Positions 33,369-43,558 of a stretch of DNA of 64,000 nucleotides are shown piece after piece. The notes under the pieces are model-generated. The model ran no database searches and had not been told where the DNA came from. It saw only the letters and a program-made list of their open reading frames with translations. The number at the start of each line of letters is the position of its first letter. The stretch's first letter is position 1. Origin of the DNA: Solibacteraceae bacterium. GTDB lineage: Bacteria > Acidobacteriota > Terriglobia > Bryobacterales > Bryobacteraceae. The position numbers were made by a program, and so were the translations under genes. The stretch lies in assembly GCA_021324015.1 (NCBI GenBank), contig JAJPJX010000099.1, forward strand, positions 1-64,000, read 5' to 3'.

Positions 33369-34373
33369 ATGGTGGGCGTGGGATCCGAGGCGGAGCTACG
33401 GGCGGCTGTCGAGAAGCTTAACAACGTTCGGCAGGAAATCGGCAAGATCATCGTCGGTCAGGATGACGTAGTCGAAGGCGTTCTGATCTGCCTTCTAGCC
33501 TCCGGCCACGTGCTTTTGGAGGGCGTTCCGGGATTGGGCAAGACGACCCTGCTGCGCACCCTGGCGCGCGCCCTGCAACTGAAATACTCCCGGATTCAAT
33601 TCACCCCCGATCTAATGCCCGCCGACATCGTCGGCAGCATGATCATTGAAACCAGCGAGCGCGGCTCCAAGAACCTGCGTTTTCAGCCGGGACCCATATT
33701 TGCCCACCTGGTGCTGGCGGACGAGATCAACCGCGCGACACCGAAAACCCAGTCGGCGCTGCTGGAGGCCATGCAGGAGCGCACCGTCACCAGCGGCAAT
33801 GCGACGCATGAGCTGGAAGCGCCGTTTCTGGTCATGGCTACCCAGAATCCCATTGAAATGGAGGGCACTTATCCGTTGCCGGAAGCCCAGCTCGACCGCT
33901 TCTTGATGAAGATCCTGGTTACCTATCCCAGCCGGGAAGAACTGCACCGCATTGTCGAGCGAACGATCCAAACCGAGGTGGTGCAAGTCCATCCGGTCAT
34001 GGACCGGGACGCCATTTTGGGAATCCGCTCCGTTTGCCGGGAGGTGCTGGTGGCCCCGCATGTCAAGGAATTCGCCATTCAACTGGTTATGGCCACCCAG
34101 CCGGAGCAGAAAGAGGCGCACGAACTGGCGGTCAAGTATATTCGCTACGGCAGTTCGCCGCGCGGGGCGCAGGCACTGGTGGAATGCGGGAGAGTTTTGG
34201 CCCTGATGCGGGGCCGTTTTCACCTCAGCGTGGATGACATCCAGCACGTGGCTCCCGCGGTGCTGCGCCACCGCATCATTCTGAATTTCGACGCGCACGC
34301 CGACGGACAGACTCCGGAGTCCATCATCGGCGCCATCATCAAGTCGGTAACCTCCCAGGTCTCCATCGCGTAG
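33369..34373 (+). CDS. MoxR-family AAA+ ATPase
   Basis: 334 residues from ATG 33369; a GTG at 33378 with TACAAT 7 nt before it is an alternative leaderless start. Walker A GVPGLGKT (52-59), Walker B LVLADEINRATPKTQSALLE, sensor 1 MATQNPIEMEGTYPLPEAQLDRF and the C-terminal lid ending AIIKSVTSQVSIA. MoxR ATPases act as chaperones that insert metal or assemble VWA-domain partner proteins. Here the partner genes DUF58, BatA-like and VWA/GATase follow directly (7 bp, then 4-bp overlaps), the standard MoxR gene order. Confidence 0.96.
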   Translation: MVGVGSEAELRAAVEKLNNVRQEIGKIIVGQDDVVEGVLICLLASGHVLLEGVPGLGKTTLLRTLARALQLKYSRIQFTPDLMPADIVGSMIIETSERGSKNLRFQPGPIFAHLVLADEINRATPKTQSALLEAMQERTVTSGNATHELEAPFLVMATQNPIEMEGTYPLPEAQLDRFLMKILVTYPSREELHRIVERTIQTEVVQVHPVMDRDAILGIRSVCREVLVAPHVKEFAIQLVMATQPEQKEAHELAVKYIRYGSSPRGAQALVECGRVLALMRGRFHLSVDDIQHVAPAVLRHRIILNFDAHADGQTPESIIGAIIKSVTSQVSIA

Positions 34374-34380
34374 GTTTGGT

Positions 34381-35265
34381 ATGCCGTCCGTTCCTCTCCT
34401 GGACCGAGAGTTTCTAGAGAAGCTCGAGCGGCTCACGATCCGGTGGCAGAAGTCGTTTCCGGGCCTGGTGGGGGGGCACAATCCTTCGCGCTTCGCCGGG
34501 GCCGGCCAGGAATTCCTGGATCACCGCAATTTCCATTACGGCGACGACCTGCGGGCGGTCAACTGGCGGGCTTATCTGCGCCTGGAAAAGCTGTTTCTGA
34601 AGATGTTCCAGGTGGAGCCGCGCGTGCCGGTGCGCATCCTGCTGGATACCAGCGAATCCATGGGCACGCACGGCGCCCAGAAGTTCGACTACGCCCGCAA
34701 GCTGGCCGGCGCGCTGTGTTACGTGGGCCTGGTGCGGCTGGATTCCCTCGAGATTCACCCGTTTTCCGATCGGCTGGGCCAGCGCTTCACGGCCAGCGGC
34801 GGCCGGCACCGCTTCGGCCCGGTGCTGGAATCCCTGAGTGCTCTGCAAACAGGAGGCCGGACAGACTATCTGGGGGTAATCCGCGAATTCATTTCGAATT
34901 ATTCCCAGCGCGGCCTGGCCATTCTGATCTCCGACTTCGTGGACGACGAGGGCTGCGAGAAACCTTTGCAGTACCTGGCGGACTTCGGCCATGAACTGCT
35001 GCTGATCCAGCTCTGGTGCGAGGAAGACCGCACGCCGCCCTGGGAAGGAGAATTGGAGCTGGAAGACGCCGAAAGCCGGACGCATCTTCGTCTGCAGTTC
35101 GATGCCGGAGCCCGCGAGCGCTATACCCGGGCGTTTGACGACTACTGCAAGTCGCTCGAGCGCATGGCGGTGCGCACCGGCGGGCGCTATGTCGGCGTAT
35201 CCACCTCCCAACCCATCGAAGAAGTGATCTTCGGTCCCCTGGTGCGGGCCCGCGGAGTGGCCTGA
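34381..35265 (+). CDS. DUF58 protein with VWA-like fold
   Basis: 294 residues. The DUF58 signature is FHYGDDLRAVNWRAYLRLEKLF (about 51-73). A VWA-type core follows with an intact MIDAS start D89-T-S91-E-S93 (ILLDTSESM), then SDRLGQRF and ILISDFVDDEG. No membrane segment. DUF58 proteins are the conserved partner of MoxR, probably its substrate or adaptor. The stop codon overlaps the next start (TGATG at 35263-35267), so it is translationally coupled to the BatA-like gene. Confidence 0.94.
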   Translation: MPSVPLLDREFLEKLERLTIRWQKSFPGLVGGHNPSRFAGAGQEFLDHRNFHYGDDLRAVNWRAYLRLEKLFLKMFQVEPRVPVRILLDTSESMGTHGAQKFDYARKLAGALCYVGLVRLDSLEIHPFSDRLGQRFTASGGRHRFGPVLESLSALQTGGRTDYLGVIREFISNYSQRGLAILISDFVDDEGCEKPLQYLADFGHELLLIQLWCEEDRTPPWEGELELEDAESRTHLRLQFDAGARERYTRAFDDYCKSLERMAVRTGGRYVGVSTSQPIEEVIFGPLVRARGVA

Positions 35266-37244
35266 TGTATTTTCTGAACCTCACGCTGGGGCAGTTCCTG
35301 GTTCTGTTCGGTTCCGTCTCGGCGGTGATGGTGGCCCTGTACCTGTTCGATCGTTCGCGGCGCAAGCAGGTGGTTTCCACTCTGCGCTTCTGGCTGGCGG
35401 CCGAGCAACCCACCATGGTGGCCCGCCGCAAGTGGATCCAGCAGCCGTTTTCGCTCATCCTGCAACTGATCAGCATGGCTCTGCTGCTGCTGGCGATCGC
35501 CCAACTCCGCTGGGGCGCGCAAGCGCGGCAGCCGCGCGATCATGTCCTGATCCTGGACACCTCTGCGTGGATGGGCGCCCGTACTCGCGGCTCGGGGGGG
35601 GCCGCCGGCGGGCGCAGCCTCATGGATTCGGCCAAGCAGAGTGCGCGCGCCTACGTGCGCGCCGTGCCGCCGGGTGACCGGCTGATGCTGGTGCGCGCGG
35701 ACGCGCTGGCCACGCCGGCGACGGCGTTTGAACCGAACCACACAAAAATCGAGCAGGCCATCGATGTCTCCGAACCGGGCTCCACCGCTTTGAACCTGGA
35801 GCAGGCCCTGAGTTTCGCGCGCCGCATCCAGACGCAAAGCGGCCGGCGGGCGGGCGAGATCGTCTTCGTGGGCACCGGCAAGATCGCCGAACGGGAGGGG
35901 GGGAGCCCTTACCCGGCTCCGGGCAACCTGCGGGTGCTGCCCGTTCCGGACCCGGTGGAGAACTGCGGTCTTCGCAAAGTGGGCGTGCGGCGCTCCAACT
36001 CCGATCCGGACGTGTGGGAGATCTACGCCTCGGTGCACAACTACGGCAGCCGGCCGCACACCTTGACCTTGTGGCTGGGGTTCGGGCCTTCCGCCGACGG
36101 CCGCGGCCGTTCGCCGGTGGGCTCCCAGCGGCTTTCAGTGGCTCCCGGCGCGGACAGCGAAGCCACGTTCGCCTATCGCACGCGCGCCGCCGGGTTCCTG
36201 GAGGCCGATCTGCTGCCGCAGGATGCTTTCCCGGACGACGACCGGGCCGTGCTGGAACTGCCGCCGCTCAAGACCCTGAATGTGGCCGTCTACTCCGCCC
36301 AGCCGGATTTGCTGCGCCCCGTTCTGAGCGCCAGCCCGCGAGTCAGCGCCGCGTATCACTCTCCCTCCGATTACCCGGCCGGAGGAGAAGCGGAACTGGT
36401 GATCCTCGATCGTTTCCGTCCCTCCGTGCCTCCCTCGGTCGATTCCGTCTGGATCGATCCGCCGGCCTACGGGTCCCCCATCCCGGTTCGCGCCCGGCTC
36501 CAGGACGTGCCGTTCTCTCATTGGCTGGCCGATCATCCGCTGGCGTCCGGCCTGCGCACCAAGGATTTCCGACTGGAGGCGACTTCGGTGTTTGAAGCCG
36601 CCCCCAGCGACGTGAAGATCGGAGAAGTGGACGGCGGCCCGGTGGTGGTGGCGCGTCCGGGGAAACCCAAAATCGTGGTCTTCGGCTTCCATCCGGCTCT
36701 TTCCGCCATGCGCTACGAATTAGCCACGCCGCTGCTGTTTGCCAATATCCTTCGCTGGGTGGCGCCGGAGACGTTCCGCCGCTGGGAACTGAGCGCGGCC
36801 AGCGTCGGCACCGTGAAGACCGCACTGGAATCCGGCGTGCGTCCCTCCGGCGTGCGGGTGCTGCGCGAAGACGGCACGCCCGTGGCCTTCACGGTACGGG
36901 ACGGCTCGCTGCACTTTTTCTCCGGCGTGCCCGGAACCGTGCGTGTGCTGGCCGGTGACGACGAGTACGTTTACTCCCTGACCTTACCTCAGCTCTGGGA
37001 AGCCAACTGGTCGATGCCGTCCGAGGCCCGGCGGGGCCTTCCCAGGTTTGCAGCCACGGATCCGGGATCGCTGGATTTGTGGGAGATTCTGGCGGTGCTA
37101 GGGGGCTTGGGACTGCTTACCGAGTGGTTCCTGTACGGGCGCTTCAGCCGTGGCCTGGGCCGGATAACGGTCGGGTTTTCCCTGCTGCACAGGTCTCCCG
37201 CCAAAAGCCGATCGGCCAGCGGCGCAAGGATGGCACGCGGATGA
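35265..37244 (+). CDS. BatA-like membrane protein with degenerate VWA domain
   Basis: 659 residues. BatA-type N-terminus with two membrane segments (about 10-28 and 62-80: GQFLVLFGSVSAVMVALYLF and ILQLISMALLLLAIAQ). A VWA-like domain follows (about 92-235), but its MIDAS reads D98-T-S100-A-W102, so the last Ser of DxSxS is Trp and metal binding is doubtful. A beta-rich region (about 240-600) and a last membrane segment near 610-628 (WEILAVLGGLGLLTEWFLYG) follow. The domain order is that of BatA/aerotolerance-type proteins accompanying MoxR. Most of it should lie in the periplasm. It starts on the DUF58 stop and ends in a 4-bp overlap with the next gene. Confidence 0.88.
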   Translation: MYFLNLTLGQFLVLFGSVSAVMVALYLFDRSRRKQVVSTLRFWLAAEQPTMVARRKWIQQPFSLILQLISMALLLLAIAQLRWGAQARQPRDHVLILDTSAWMGARTRGSGGAAGGRSLMDSAKQSARAYVRAVPPGDRLMLVRADALATPATAFEPNHTKIEQAIDVSEPGSTALNLEQALSFARRIQTQSGRRAGEIVFVGTGKIAEREGGSPYPAPGNLRVLPVPDPVENCGLRKVGVRRSNSDPDVWEIYASVHNYGSRPHTLTLWLGFGPSADGRGRSPVGSQRLSVAPGADSEATFAYRTRAAGFLEADLLPQDAFPDDDRAVLELPPLKTLNVAVYSAQPDLLRPVLSASPRVSAAYHSPSDYPAGGEAELVILDRFRPSVPPSVDSVWIDPPAYGSPIPVRARLQDVPFSHWLADHPLASGLRTKDFRLEATSVFEAAPSDVKIGEVDGGPVVVARPGKPKIVVFGFHPALSAMRYELATPLLFANILRWVAPETFRRWELSAASVGTVKTALESGVRPSGVRVLREDGTPVAFTVRDGSLHFFSGVPGTVRVLAGDDEYVYSLTLPQLWEANWSMPSEARRGLPRFAATDPGSLDLWEILAVLGGLGLLTEWFLYGRFSRGLGRITVGFSLLHRSPAKSRSASGARMARG

Positions 37245-39763
37245 CGTTCGATCGTCCCTGGGTCTTGCTGATGGTTTGGGCGCCGCTGGCCTGGGCCGCC
37301 TGGGAGTGGCGGGATTCAGCCCGGCGCGGGGCGCTGATCCTCAAAGCCTGCTCCATCCTGGCCATTCTGCTGGCTCTCGCCGAGCCGCGGCTGACGGTCT
37401 ACGAGTCCAAGGTGGCGCTAGCCATCCTCCCGGACACCTCGGCGAGTATCTCCCGGCAGGACCTCGCGGAGGCGTCGCGGCTCGTCACCGCCATCGACAA
37501 GGAGAAACGCAGCAACTGGACCCAGGTGCTGCCGTTCGCGCGCGCCACGCGAAACCCCATGCCGCGCGAGCACGAGCGGCAGGCTTGGCGCCTGGACTAC
37601 ACTCCGGGGCCGGCATCCCACGGCACCAATCTGGAAGCCGCTCTGCGGGAAGGGTTGGCCACGCTGCCGGCCGGCCTGGTGCCGCGGGTGCTGCTCATCT
37701 CCGACGGGAACGAAAACCTGGGCAGCGTGACCCGCGCGATCTGGCAGGCCCGGCAACTTGGTGTTCCCATCGACACCATTCCGCTCTCCGGCCGCCCCAG
37801 ACCCAGCCTGCTGCTCGATTCGGTGAGCCTTCCGGCGCAAGTTTTCACCGGCGAGCAGTTTCCCATCGATGTGACCCTCTCTTCTCCCAAAGCGGCGCGC
37901 GCCAGGCTGGAGATCACCGCCGAAGGCAGGGTCCTGGGCGCCAGCCAGGTGGAGCTTTCCGAAGGCGTGAACCACTTCCGCGCGCACGCCACTCTGAGCG
38001 CCGTGGGAGCCATTGCCGTGGCCGGAGTGGTCAGCGCTCCGGGGCTGAGTGAGGCACGCTTCGAGACCGCCCTGACCCTTCGCCGCCCGAAAGTCCTGTT
38101 CGTCTCTCAGGACCCGCCCGCCGCCGAGGCTCACCTGCTGCGGACCCTGACCGCCGATCAGTTCGAGGTGCAGACAGCGCCCGGGGGCGTGCCCGAAAAT
38201 CTGGAAGACTACCAGTTGGTAATCTTCAACAACTGGTCCATGGAAAGCATTCCGCTCCCCCGCAAGACAGCCCTGGAAGATTTCGTGAAGCAGGGGGGCG
38301 GTCTGCTGTGGATCGCCGGCGAGCGCAATGTGTATGTCGAGAAGAAGGGTGAGGAGGATCCCCTGGAGCGCACGCTACCCGCCAAACTGGCGCCTCCGCG
38401 CACGCCGGAAGGGACTTGTGTGGTCCTGATCATCGACAAGTCTTCCTCCATTGAAGGCAAGAAGATGGAACTGGCTCGCACGGCCGCTATCGGCGTGGTT
38501 GAGAATCTGCGTCCCATCGACTCGGTGGGCGTGCTCATCTTTGACAATTCCTTCCAGTGGGCCGTGCCGATCCGCAAGGCGGAAGACCGCATGCTCATCA
38601 AGCGCCTGATCTCCGGCATCACGCCCGATGGCGGCACGCAAATCGCACCGGCGCTCACCGAGGCATATCGCCGCATCCTTCCGCAGCGCGCCGTTTACAA
38701 GCACATCGTGCTGCTCACGGACGGGATTTCGGAGGAGGGCGACAGCATGGCGCTCTCCCGCGACGCGCTGGCCAACCACGTGACCATCTCCACCGTCGGT
38801 CTGGGGCAGGACGTCAACCGCGCCTTCCTCGAAAAAGTGGCCACGCTGGCGCAGGGCAGGGCGTATTTCCTCAGCGATCCCTCGGGCTTGCAGCAAATCC
38901 TGCTGCGCGACGTACAGGAGCACACCGGCAGCACCGCCGTGGAAAAGAACTTGCACCCCCTGGTGATGAAGCAGGCCGAAATTCTGGAAGGCGTGGGGAT
39001 GGACCAGGCGCCGCCGCTCAAGGGTTATATCCGCTTCATTCCCCGCCCCACCGCCGATATCATCCTGAACGCCGATCCGAAGGACCCGCTACTGGCCCGC
39101 TGGCAGTATGGGCTGGGCCGCGCCGCGGTGTTCGCCTCCGACGCCAAGAACCGGTGGGCGGCCAACTGGGTGAACTGGCCCGGCTTCGACCGGTTGTGGG
39201 CTAATGTGTTCCGAGACCTGCTGCCTCACGCCGAAGCCAGCGAGGCGACCGCCGAGTTCGATCGCGCCAGCAATGAACTGGTGGTGGATTACCACCTGGG
39301 CCGGAATGTCGAGGAACCCGCCGCCATTCCGGACATTTACGTCTTCGGCCCGAACGGCTTCCGCTCGCCGCTGAAGGTCAGCAAGATGGCCGCCGGCCAC
39401 TACCGGGCGCGCGTGTCGATCGGAGAAAATCAGGGCTTGTTCCGGGTGCGGCCGCTGGCTGAATCGCGCGCATTCCCGGAGGTCGGCTTGTACCGCCAGG
39501 AAGACGAGATGACCGAGTACGGCGTCAATGAGCAGTTGCTCCGCCAGGTGGCCGAGGCTACCGGCGGGCGGTTCAATCCGCCGGTCCAGCGTGTCTTTGA
39601 TAGCGGCGGGCGCACCGTGCCGGGCACGATGGCGCTGTGGCCGGGTTTGCTGGCCATCGCCATTGCGCTGAACCTCATCGAGCTAGTCCTCCGCAAGTGG
39701 AAAGGCCTGTTGGAGAGCCTCCGCCCGGCGGCGCAGGCGTTCCCGCGCCTCCTGTCTTCATGA
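37241..39763 (+). CDS. Large VWA / glutamine-amidotransferase-like membrane protein
   Basis: 840 residues from ATG 37241, overlapping the previous stop by 4 bp. Two N-terminal membrane segments (about 7-22, 30-48). A first VWA-like region carries DxSxS as D65-T-S67-A-S69 and VLLISDGNENLG. It is followed by a GATase1-like Rossmann segment (KVLFVSQDPPAAEAHLL, YQLVIFNNW, FVKQGGGLLWIAG). This is interrupted by a canonical VWA domain with MIDAS D399-K-S401-S-S403 and IVLLTDGISEEG. The amidotransferase half then resumes (ARWQYGLGRAAVFASD) and a final membrane segment lies near 800-825 (WPGLLAIAIALNLIELVL). No catalytic Cys-His-Glu triad is evident, so it is probably a structural or assembly protein of the MoxR system. 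Confidence 0.9.
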   Translation: MTFDRPWVLLMVWAPLAWAAWEWRDSARRGALILKACSILAILLALAEPRLTVYESKVALAILPDTSASISRQDLAEASRLVTAIDKEKRSNWTQVLPFARATRNPMPREHERQAWRLDYTPGPASHGTNLEAALREGLATLPAGLVPRVLLISDGNENLGSVTRAIWQARQLGVPIDTIPLSGRPRPSLLLDSVSLPAQVFTGEQFPIDVTLSSPKAARARLEITAEGRVLGASQVELSEGVNHFRAHATLSAVGAIAVAGVVSAPGLSEARFETALTLRRPKVLFVSQDPPAAEAHLLRTLTADQFEVQTAPGGVPENLEDYQLVIFNNWSMESIPLPRKTALEDFVKQGGGLLWIAGERNVYVEKKGEEDPLERTLPAKLAPPRTPEGTCVVLIIDKSSSIEGKKMELARTAAIGVVENLRPIDSVGVLIFDNSFQWAVPIRKAEDRMLIKRLISGITPDGGTQIAPALTEAYRRILPQRAVYKHIVLLTDGISEEGDSMALSRDALANHVTISTVGLGQDVNRAFLEKVATLAQGRAYFLSDPSGLQQILLRDVQEHTGSTAVEKNLHPLVMKQAEILEGVGMDQAPPLKGYIRFIPRPTADIILNADPKDPLLARWQYGLGRAAVFASDAKNRWAANWVNWPGFDRLWANVFRDLLPHAEASEATAEFDRASNELVVDYHLGRNVEEPAAIPDIYVFGPNGFRSPLKVSKMAAGHYRARVSIGENQGLFRVRPLAESRAFPEVGLYRQEDEMTEYGVNEQLLRQVAEATGGRFNPPVQRVFDSGGRTVPGTMALWPGLLAIAIALNLIELVLRKWKGLLESLRPAAQAFPRLLSS

Positions 39764-40878
39764 AGGCCGTCGCGGTTTTCCCAGGCCGCCGGGAAGTGGC
39801 CGCCATCGACCAACCCGAGCCGCGCGTCTGCGCGGAGGGCGAAGTCCGGCTGCGCATGCTGGAGGTGGGAGTCTGCGGCACGGACAAGGAGATCGTCTCC
39901 TTCCACCTGGGAACGCCGCCACCGGGTTGCGATTACCTGATTCTGGGACACGAGTCACTGAGCGCCGTCGAGGAGACCGGGCCGGGAGTCTCGCGCATCC
40001 GGCCAGGCGACCTGGTCGTGAGCGCGGTGCGGCATCCCTGCGCGCACGCGTCCTGCGACGCCTGCCGTTCCGGCAACCAGGATTTCTGCAAGACCGGAGA
40101 TTACCGGGAGCGCGGCATCAAGGAACTGCACGGCTTCATGACAGGTACTGTCATCGATCAAGAGCGCCACCTCCACGTCATCCCGCCGGAGCTTCGCGAA
40201 GTTGCCGTGCTGGTCGAGCCCCTCACCATCGCCGAGAAAGTGTTCCTGCAGCTCGCGGAGATCCAGGGGCGCCTGCCCTGGCGCCACGAGCGTCCCCGCG
40301 CCGTCGTGCTGGGCGCAGGACCCGTGGGTTTGCTGGGCGCCATGGGACTGGTGCAGGCGGGTTTCGAAACCTGGGTGTATTCGCGAGCGCGCGTGCCCAA
40401 TCCGAAGGCTGCCATCGCGGTCGCAATCGGAGCGGAGTATGTCTCCTCCGAAGACCAGACGTTCGCGCGCTTCGCCGCGCGCGTGGGCAACATCGACCTG
40501 GTTTACGAAGCCATGGGTGCGCCGCAATTGGCCTTTGATGCGCTGAAATGGCTGGGCTTCAATGGCGTGTTCGTGTTCACGGGAGTTCCCCGCGCCGACG
40601 CATCCGTGAGTTTTGACACGGCGCCGGTTGTCCTCAACCTGGTAGTGAAGAATCAAATAGTCATGGGCACGGTGAATGCCGGTTCCGGAGCGTTTGACGC
40701 CGCGATTCGCGATCTGGGGGCGTTCCTGGAGCGCTGGCCGGCGGCGGTGCGCTCGCTAATCACCGGACGATATCCGATTGACCGGTTCCACGAGGCCATC
40801 TTCGGGCCGCCTGGGGGAATCAAGAATGTCATCGTGCTGGAACAGGAACAGGCGGACTTCCGCCCACCACTCGCATGA
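39760..40878 (+). CDS. Glucose 1-dehydrogenase-like zinc-dependent alcohol dehydrogenase
   Basis: 372 residues, starting in a 4-bp overlap with the VWA gene stop. Medium-chain Zn-ADH family of the archaeal-type glucose dehydrogenase group. Catalytic-zinc residues are in GVCGTDKEIVS and ILGHESL. The structural-zinc-like cysteine cluster is in HPCAHASCDACRSGNQDFC. The nucleotide loop GAGPVGLLGAMG follows, and the C-terminal domain ends PPGGIKNVIVLE. It would oxidise D-glucose (or another aldose) to the lactone with NAD(P)+ in the cytoplasm. It sits between a MoxR/VWA cassette and a glucosidase, joined by ATGA overlaps on both sides, so glucose released by the glucosidase is a likely substrate. 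Confidence 0.87.
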   Translation: MKAVAVFPGRREVAAIDQPEPRVCAEGEVRLRMLEVGVCGTDKEIVSFHLGTPPPGCDYLILGHESLSAVEETGPGVSRIRPGDLVVSAVRHPCAHASCDACRSGNQDFCKTGDYRERGIKELHGFMTGTVIDQERHLHVIPPELREVAVLVEPLTIAEKVFLQLAEIQGRLPWRHERPRAVVLGAGPVGLLGAMGLVQAGFETWVYSRARVPNPKAAIAVAIGAEYVSSEDQTFARFAARVGNIDLVYEAMGAPQLAFDALKWLGFNGVFVFTGVPRADASVSFDTAPVVLNLVVKNQIVMGTVNAGSGAFDAAIRDLGAFLERWPAAVRSLITGRYPIDRFHEAIFGPPGGIKNVIVLEQEQADFRPPLA

Positions 40879-43514
40879 TCGACACCGAAAGGATCCGCCT
40901 GGCCGAAGAGGCGCACCGCACCCGCAACTGGCAGCGCTGGGGTCCTTACCTCTCCGAGCGGCAATGGGGCACCGTGCGGGAGGATTACTCCCCCGACGGT
41001 TCAGCCTGGGCTTATTTCCCGCATGAACACGCCCGCAGCCGCGCCTATCGGTGGGGTGAGGACGGGCTGCTGGGGATTTGCGACCGGGAGTGCCGCCTGT
41101 GCTTCGCCCTGGCTCTCTGGAACGGCCGCGATGTCATCCTCAAAGAGCGTCTTTTCGGCCTGACCTCCCAGGAAGGCAACCACGGGGAAGATGTCAAAGA
41201 AATCTATTTCTATCTGGACTCGTCTCCTACGCATTCCTACATGAAGGCGCTCTATCGGTATCCGCAGGCCGCCTTTCCGTACGACCAACTCCTGGAGGAA
41301 AATCACCGGCGTGGCCGCGGGCAGCCGGAATTTGAAATCCTGGATACGGGCGTGTTCGCCGGAGGCCGATATTTCGACGTCATCGCCGAATACGCGAAGG
41401 ATTCGCCGAACGATATTCTGATTCGCCTCACAGCGGCCAACCGTGGCCCCGAAAAAGCCTCCTTACATCTGCTGCCGACCTTGTGGTTCCGCAACACCTG
41501 GTCTTGGGGCCGCCAGGGAGAAGGTTATTGGCGTAAGCCGAGGATCAGCCTAGGCGGCGAGGCCGCTCTGCTCGCCGAGCATGAGTCGTTGGGCCGCTTC
41601 TGGCTGGAGGCGGACCCGCCCCTCGAATTCCTGTTCACCGAGAACGAGACTAACATGGACCGGCTCTTCCACTACCCTAGCGCCGGCCCGTACGTCAAGG
41701 ATGCCTTCCACGACTATGTCATCGCCGGGCGCAAAGAAGCGGTGAACCCGGCCGGGACCGGCACCAAGGCAGCCGCCCATTACGTCCTGGAGGTGCCCGC
41801 CGGAGAATCCGTCGAGGTACACCTGCGCCTGGTCGCGGAGAGCGAGCGGAAGCCCGTGGATCGGGAGCAGGTATTTGCCGAGCGCATCGGCGAGACGGAC
41901 GAGTTCTACAGCCACGTCCTTCCCAAAGGAGAAGATGAAGCCGCCCAGCGGATCTCCCGGCAGGCCTATGCCGGTCTGCTCTGGAACAAACAGTTTTACT
42001 ACTACGGCGTCCGCCAGTGGCTGGAGGGCGATCCGGCGCAGCCGCTGCCTCCCCGCAATCGCTGGAAAGGCCGCAACAGGGAGTGGCAGCACCTTTACAA
42101 CCGCGATGTGATCGCGATGCCGGACAAGTGGGAGTATCCCTGGTATGCGGCCTGGGATCTGGCCTTTCACACGGTGGCCTTCGCGCGGCTGGATCCCAAC
42201 TTCGCCAAGCAACAACTGGTGCTGATGCTGCGGGAGTGGTACATGCACCCCAACGGGCAGATGCCGGCTTACGAGTTCGCCTTCTCCGACGTCAATCCTC
42301 CTGTGCATGCCTGGGCCTGCTGGCGTGTCTACAAGATGACGGCTCCGCGCGGGGGCCGTGACCGCGTCTTTCTGGCGCGGGTCTTTCAGAAGCTGCTGAT
42401 CAATTTCACCTGGTGGGTGAACCGAAAAGACGTAGGCGGCAAAAACATTTTCTCCGGCGGCTTCCTGGGACTGGACAATATCGGCGTTTTCGACCGCAGC
42501 CAACCGCTGCGGGGAGGCGGCATCCTGGAACAGGCCGACGCCACGGCCTGGATGGCTTTCTATTGCCTCACGATGCTTTCGATCGCGCTGGAACTGGCCC
42601 GCGAGAGCCCGGAATACGAAGACGTGGCGTCCAAATTCTTTGAGCACTTCGTGGCCATCGCGGACGCGATGAACACCCTGGGCGGTAGCGGCCTATGGGA
42701 TGAAGCCGACGGCTTTTACTACGATCAGTTGCACTATGACGGCGTCAACATCCCGCTGCGCGTGCGCTCGATGGTGGGCTTGCTGCCGCTGATCGCGGTG
42801 GAGGTGCTGGACGAGAGCACCATGCGCCGCCTCAAGGGGTTTCGCAAGCGCATGCAGTGGTTCCTGGAGAACCGGAACGACCTGGCCTGGCAAATCTCTT
42901 ACGTGGAATCGCACGGGCCCGACGGCAACGATCATCGCCTGCTGGCCATTCCTTCGCGGGATCGGCTGCAACGCGTGCTCGCCTACATGTTTGACGAGAG
43001 CGAGTTCCTATCTCCCTACGGCCTGCGGTCGCTTTCCCGGTTTCACCACGAGCATCCTTTTGTCTGCCAGGGAGCCCTGGAGAACCGGGGCGTCGGCTAT
43101 GAGCCCGGCGAGTCCCAGACGGAGTTGTTCGGAGGCAATTCCAACTGGCGCGGGCCGGTGTGGTTTCCGGTGAATTACCTGTTGATCGAAGCGCTGGAGC
43201 GCTACCACCACTTTTACGGCGAGGGGTTCCGCGTGGAGTGCCCCACCGGCTCCGGCCGCATGCTGACGCTCCGCGAGGCCGCGCGGGAACTGGTATGGCG
43301 CCTCACGCAACTGTTCCTGCCCGGCCAGGACGGGCGCTGCCCGTGGCAGGGGGAATGCAGGAATTTCGCCGACGATCCCCACTGGAAAGACCTGGTACTG
43401 TTTTACGAATACTTCCACGGAGACACCGGCCAGGGTCTGGGAGCCAGCCACCAGACCGGCTGGACGGCCCTGATCGCCCGCTGCCTGGAGGATTTGGTCA
43501 AGCCGCCAGGATAA
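40875..43514 (+). CDS. GH63/MGH1-like alpha-glucosidase
   Basis: 879 residues, starting in a 4-bp overlap with the dehydrogenase. It has the layout of large bacterial GH63-like glucosidases: an N-terminal beta domain (about 1-350, [55 protein letters not shown]) and a C-terminal (alpha/alpha)6 barrel (about 370-870). The barrel contains [19 protein letters not shown] (acidic catalytic region), [32 protein letters not shown] and the late [18 protein letters not shown]. There is no signal peptide, so it is cytosolic. It probably cleaves alpha-glucosides such as glucosylglycerate, mannosylglycerate or short maltosyl compounds. Product glucose could be oxidised by the preceding enzyme. It is the last gene of the operon. 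Confidence 0.87.
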   Translation: MIDTERIRLAEEAHRTRNWQRWGPYLSERQWGTVREDYSPDGSAWAYFPHEHARSRAYRWGEDGLLGICDRECRLCFALALWNGRDVILKERLFGLTSQEGNHGEDVKEIYFYLDSSPTHSYMKALYRYPQAAFPYDQLLEENHRRGRGQPEFEILDTGVFAGGRYFDVIAEYAKDSPNDILIRLTAANRGPEKASLHLLPTLWFRNTWSWGRQGEGYWRKPRISLGGEAALLAEHESLGRFWLEADPPLEFLFTENETNMDRLFHYPSAGPYVKDAFHDYVIAGRKEAVNPAGTGTKAAAHYVLEVPAGESVEVHLRLVAESERKPVDREQVFAERIGETDEFYSHVLPKGEDEAAQRISRQAYAGLLWNKQFYYYGVRQWLEGDPAQPLPPRNRWKGRNREWQHLYNRDVIAMPDKWEYPWYAAWDLAFHTVAFARLDPNFAKQQLVLMLREWYMHPNGQMPAYEFAFSDVNPPVHAWACWRVYKMTAPRGGRDRVFLARVFQKLLINFTWWVNRKDVGGKNIFSGGFLGLDNIGVFDRSQPLRGGGILEQADATAWMAFYCLTMLSIALELARESPEYEDVASKFFEHFVAIADAMNTLGGSGLWDEADGFYYDQLHYDGVNIPLRVRSMVGLLPLIAVEVLDESTMRRLKGFRKRMQWFLENRNDLAWQISYVESHGPDGNDHRLLAIPSRDRLQRVLAYMFDESEFLSPYGLRSLSRFHHEHPFVCQGALENRGVGYEPGESQTELFGGNSNWRGPVWFPVNYLLIEALERYHHFYGEGFRVECPTGSGRMLTLREAARELVWRLTQLFLPGQDGRCPWQGECRNFADDPHWKDLVLFYEYFHGDTGQGLGASHQTGWTALIARCLEDLVKPPG

Positions 43515-43532
43515 TGCGATAGATTCAGGGAA

Positions 43533-43558
43533 ACCGCTCCCTGCGGTCGCGGCTCGGT
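43533..43558. repeat. Palindromic intergenic repeat, copy 2
   Basis: A 26-bp unit beginning ACCGCTCCCTGCGGTCGCGG and ending CTCGGT, nearly the same as 11922-11948. Local pairing ACCGC/GCGGT gives a small hairpin, and flanking GGAA/TTCC adds an outer stem. It lies between the convergent glucosidase and ThuA genes and may double as a terminator. Confidence 0.55.
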
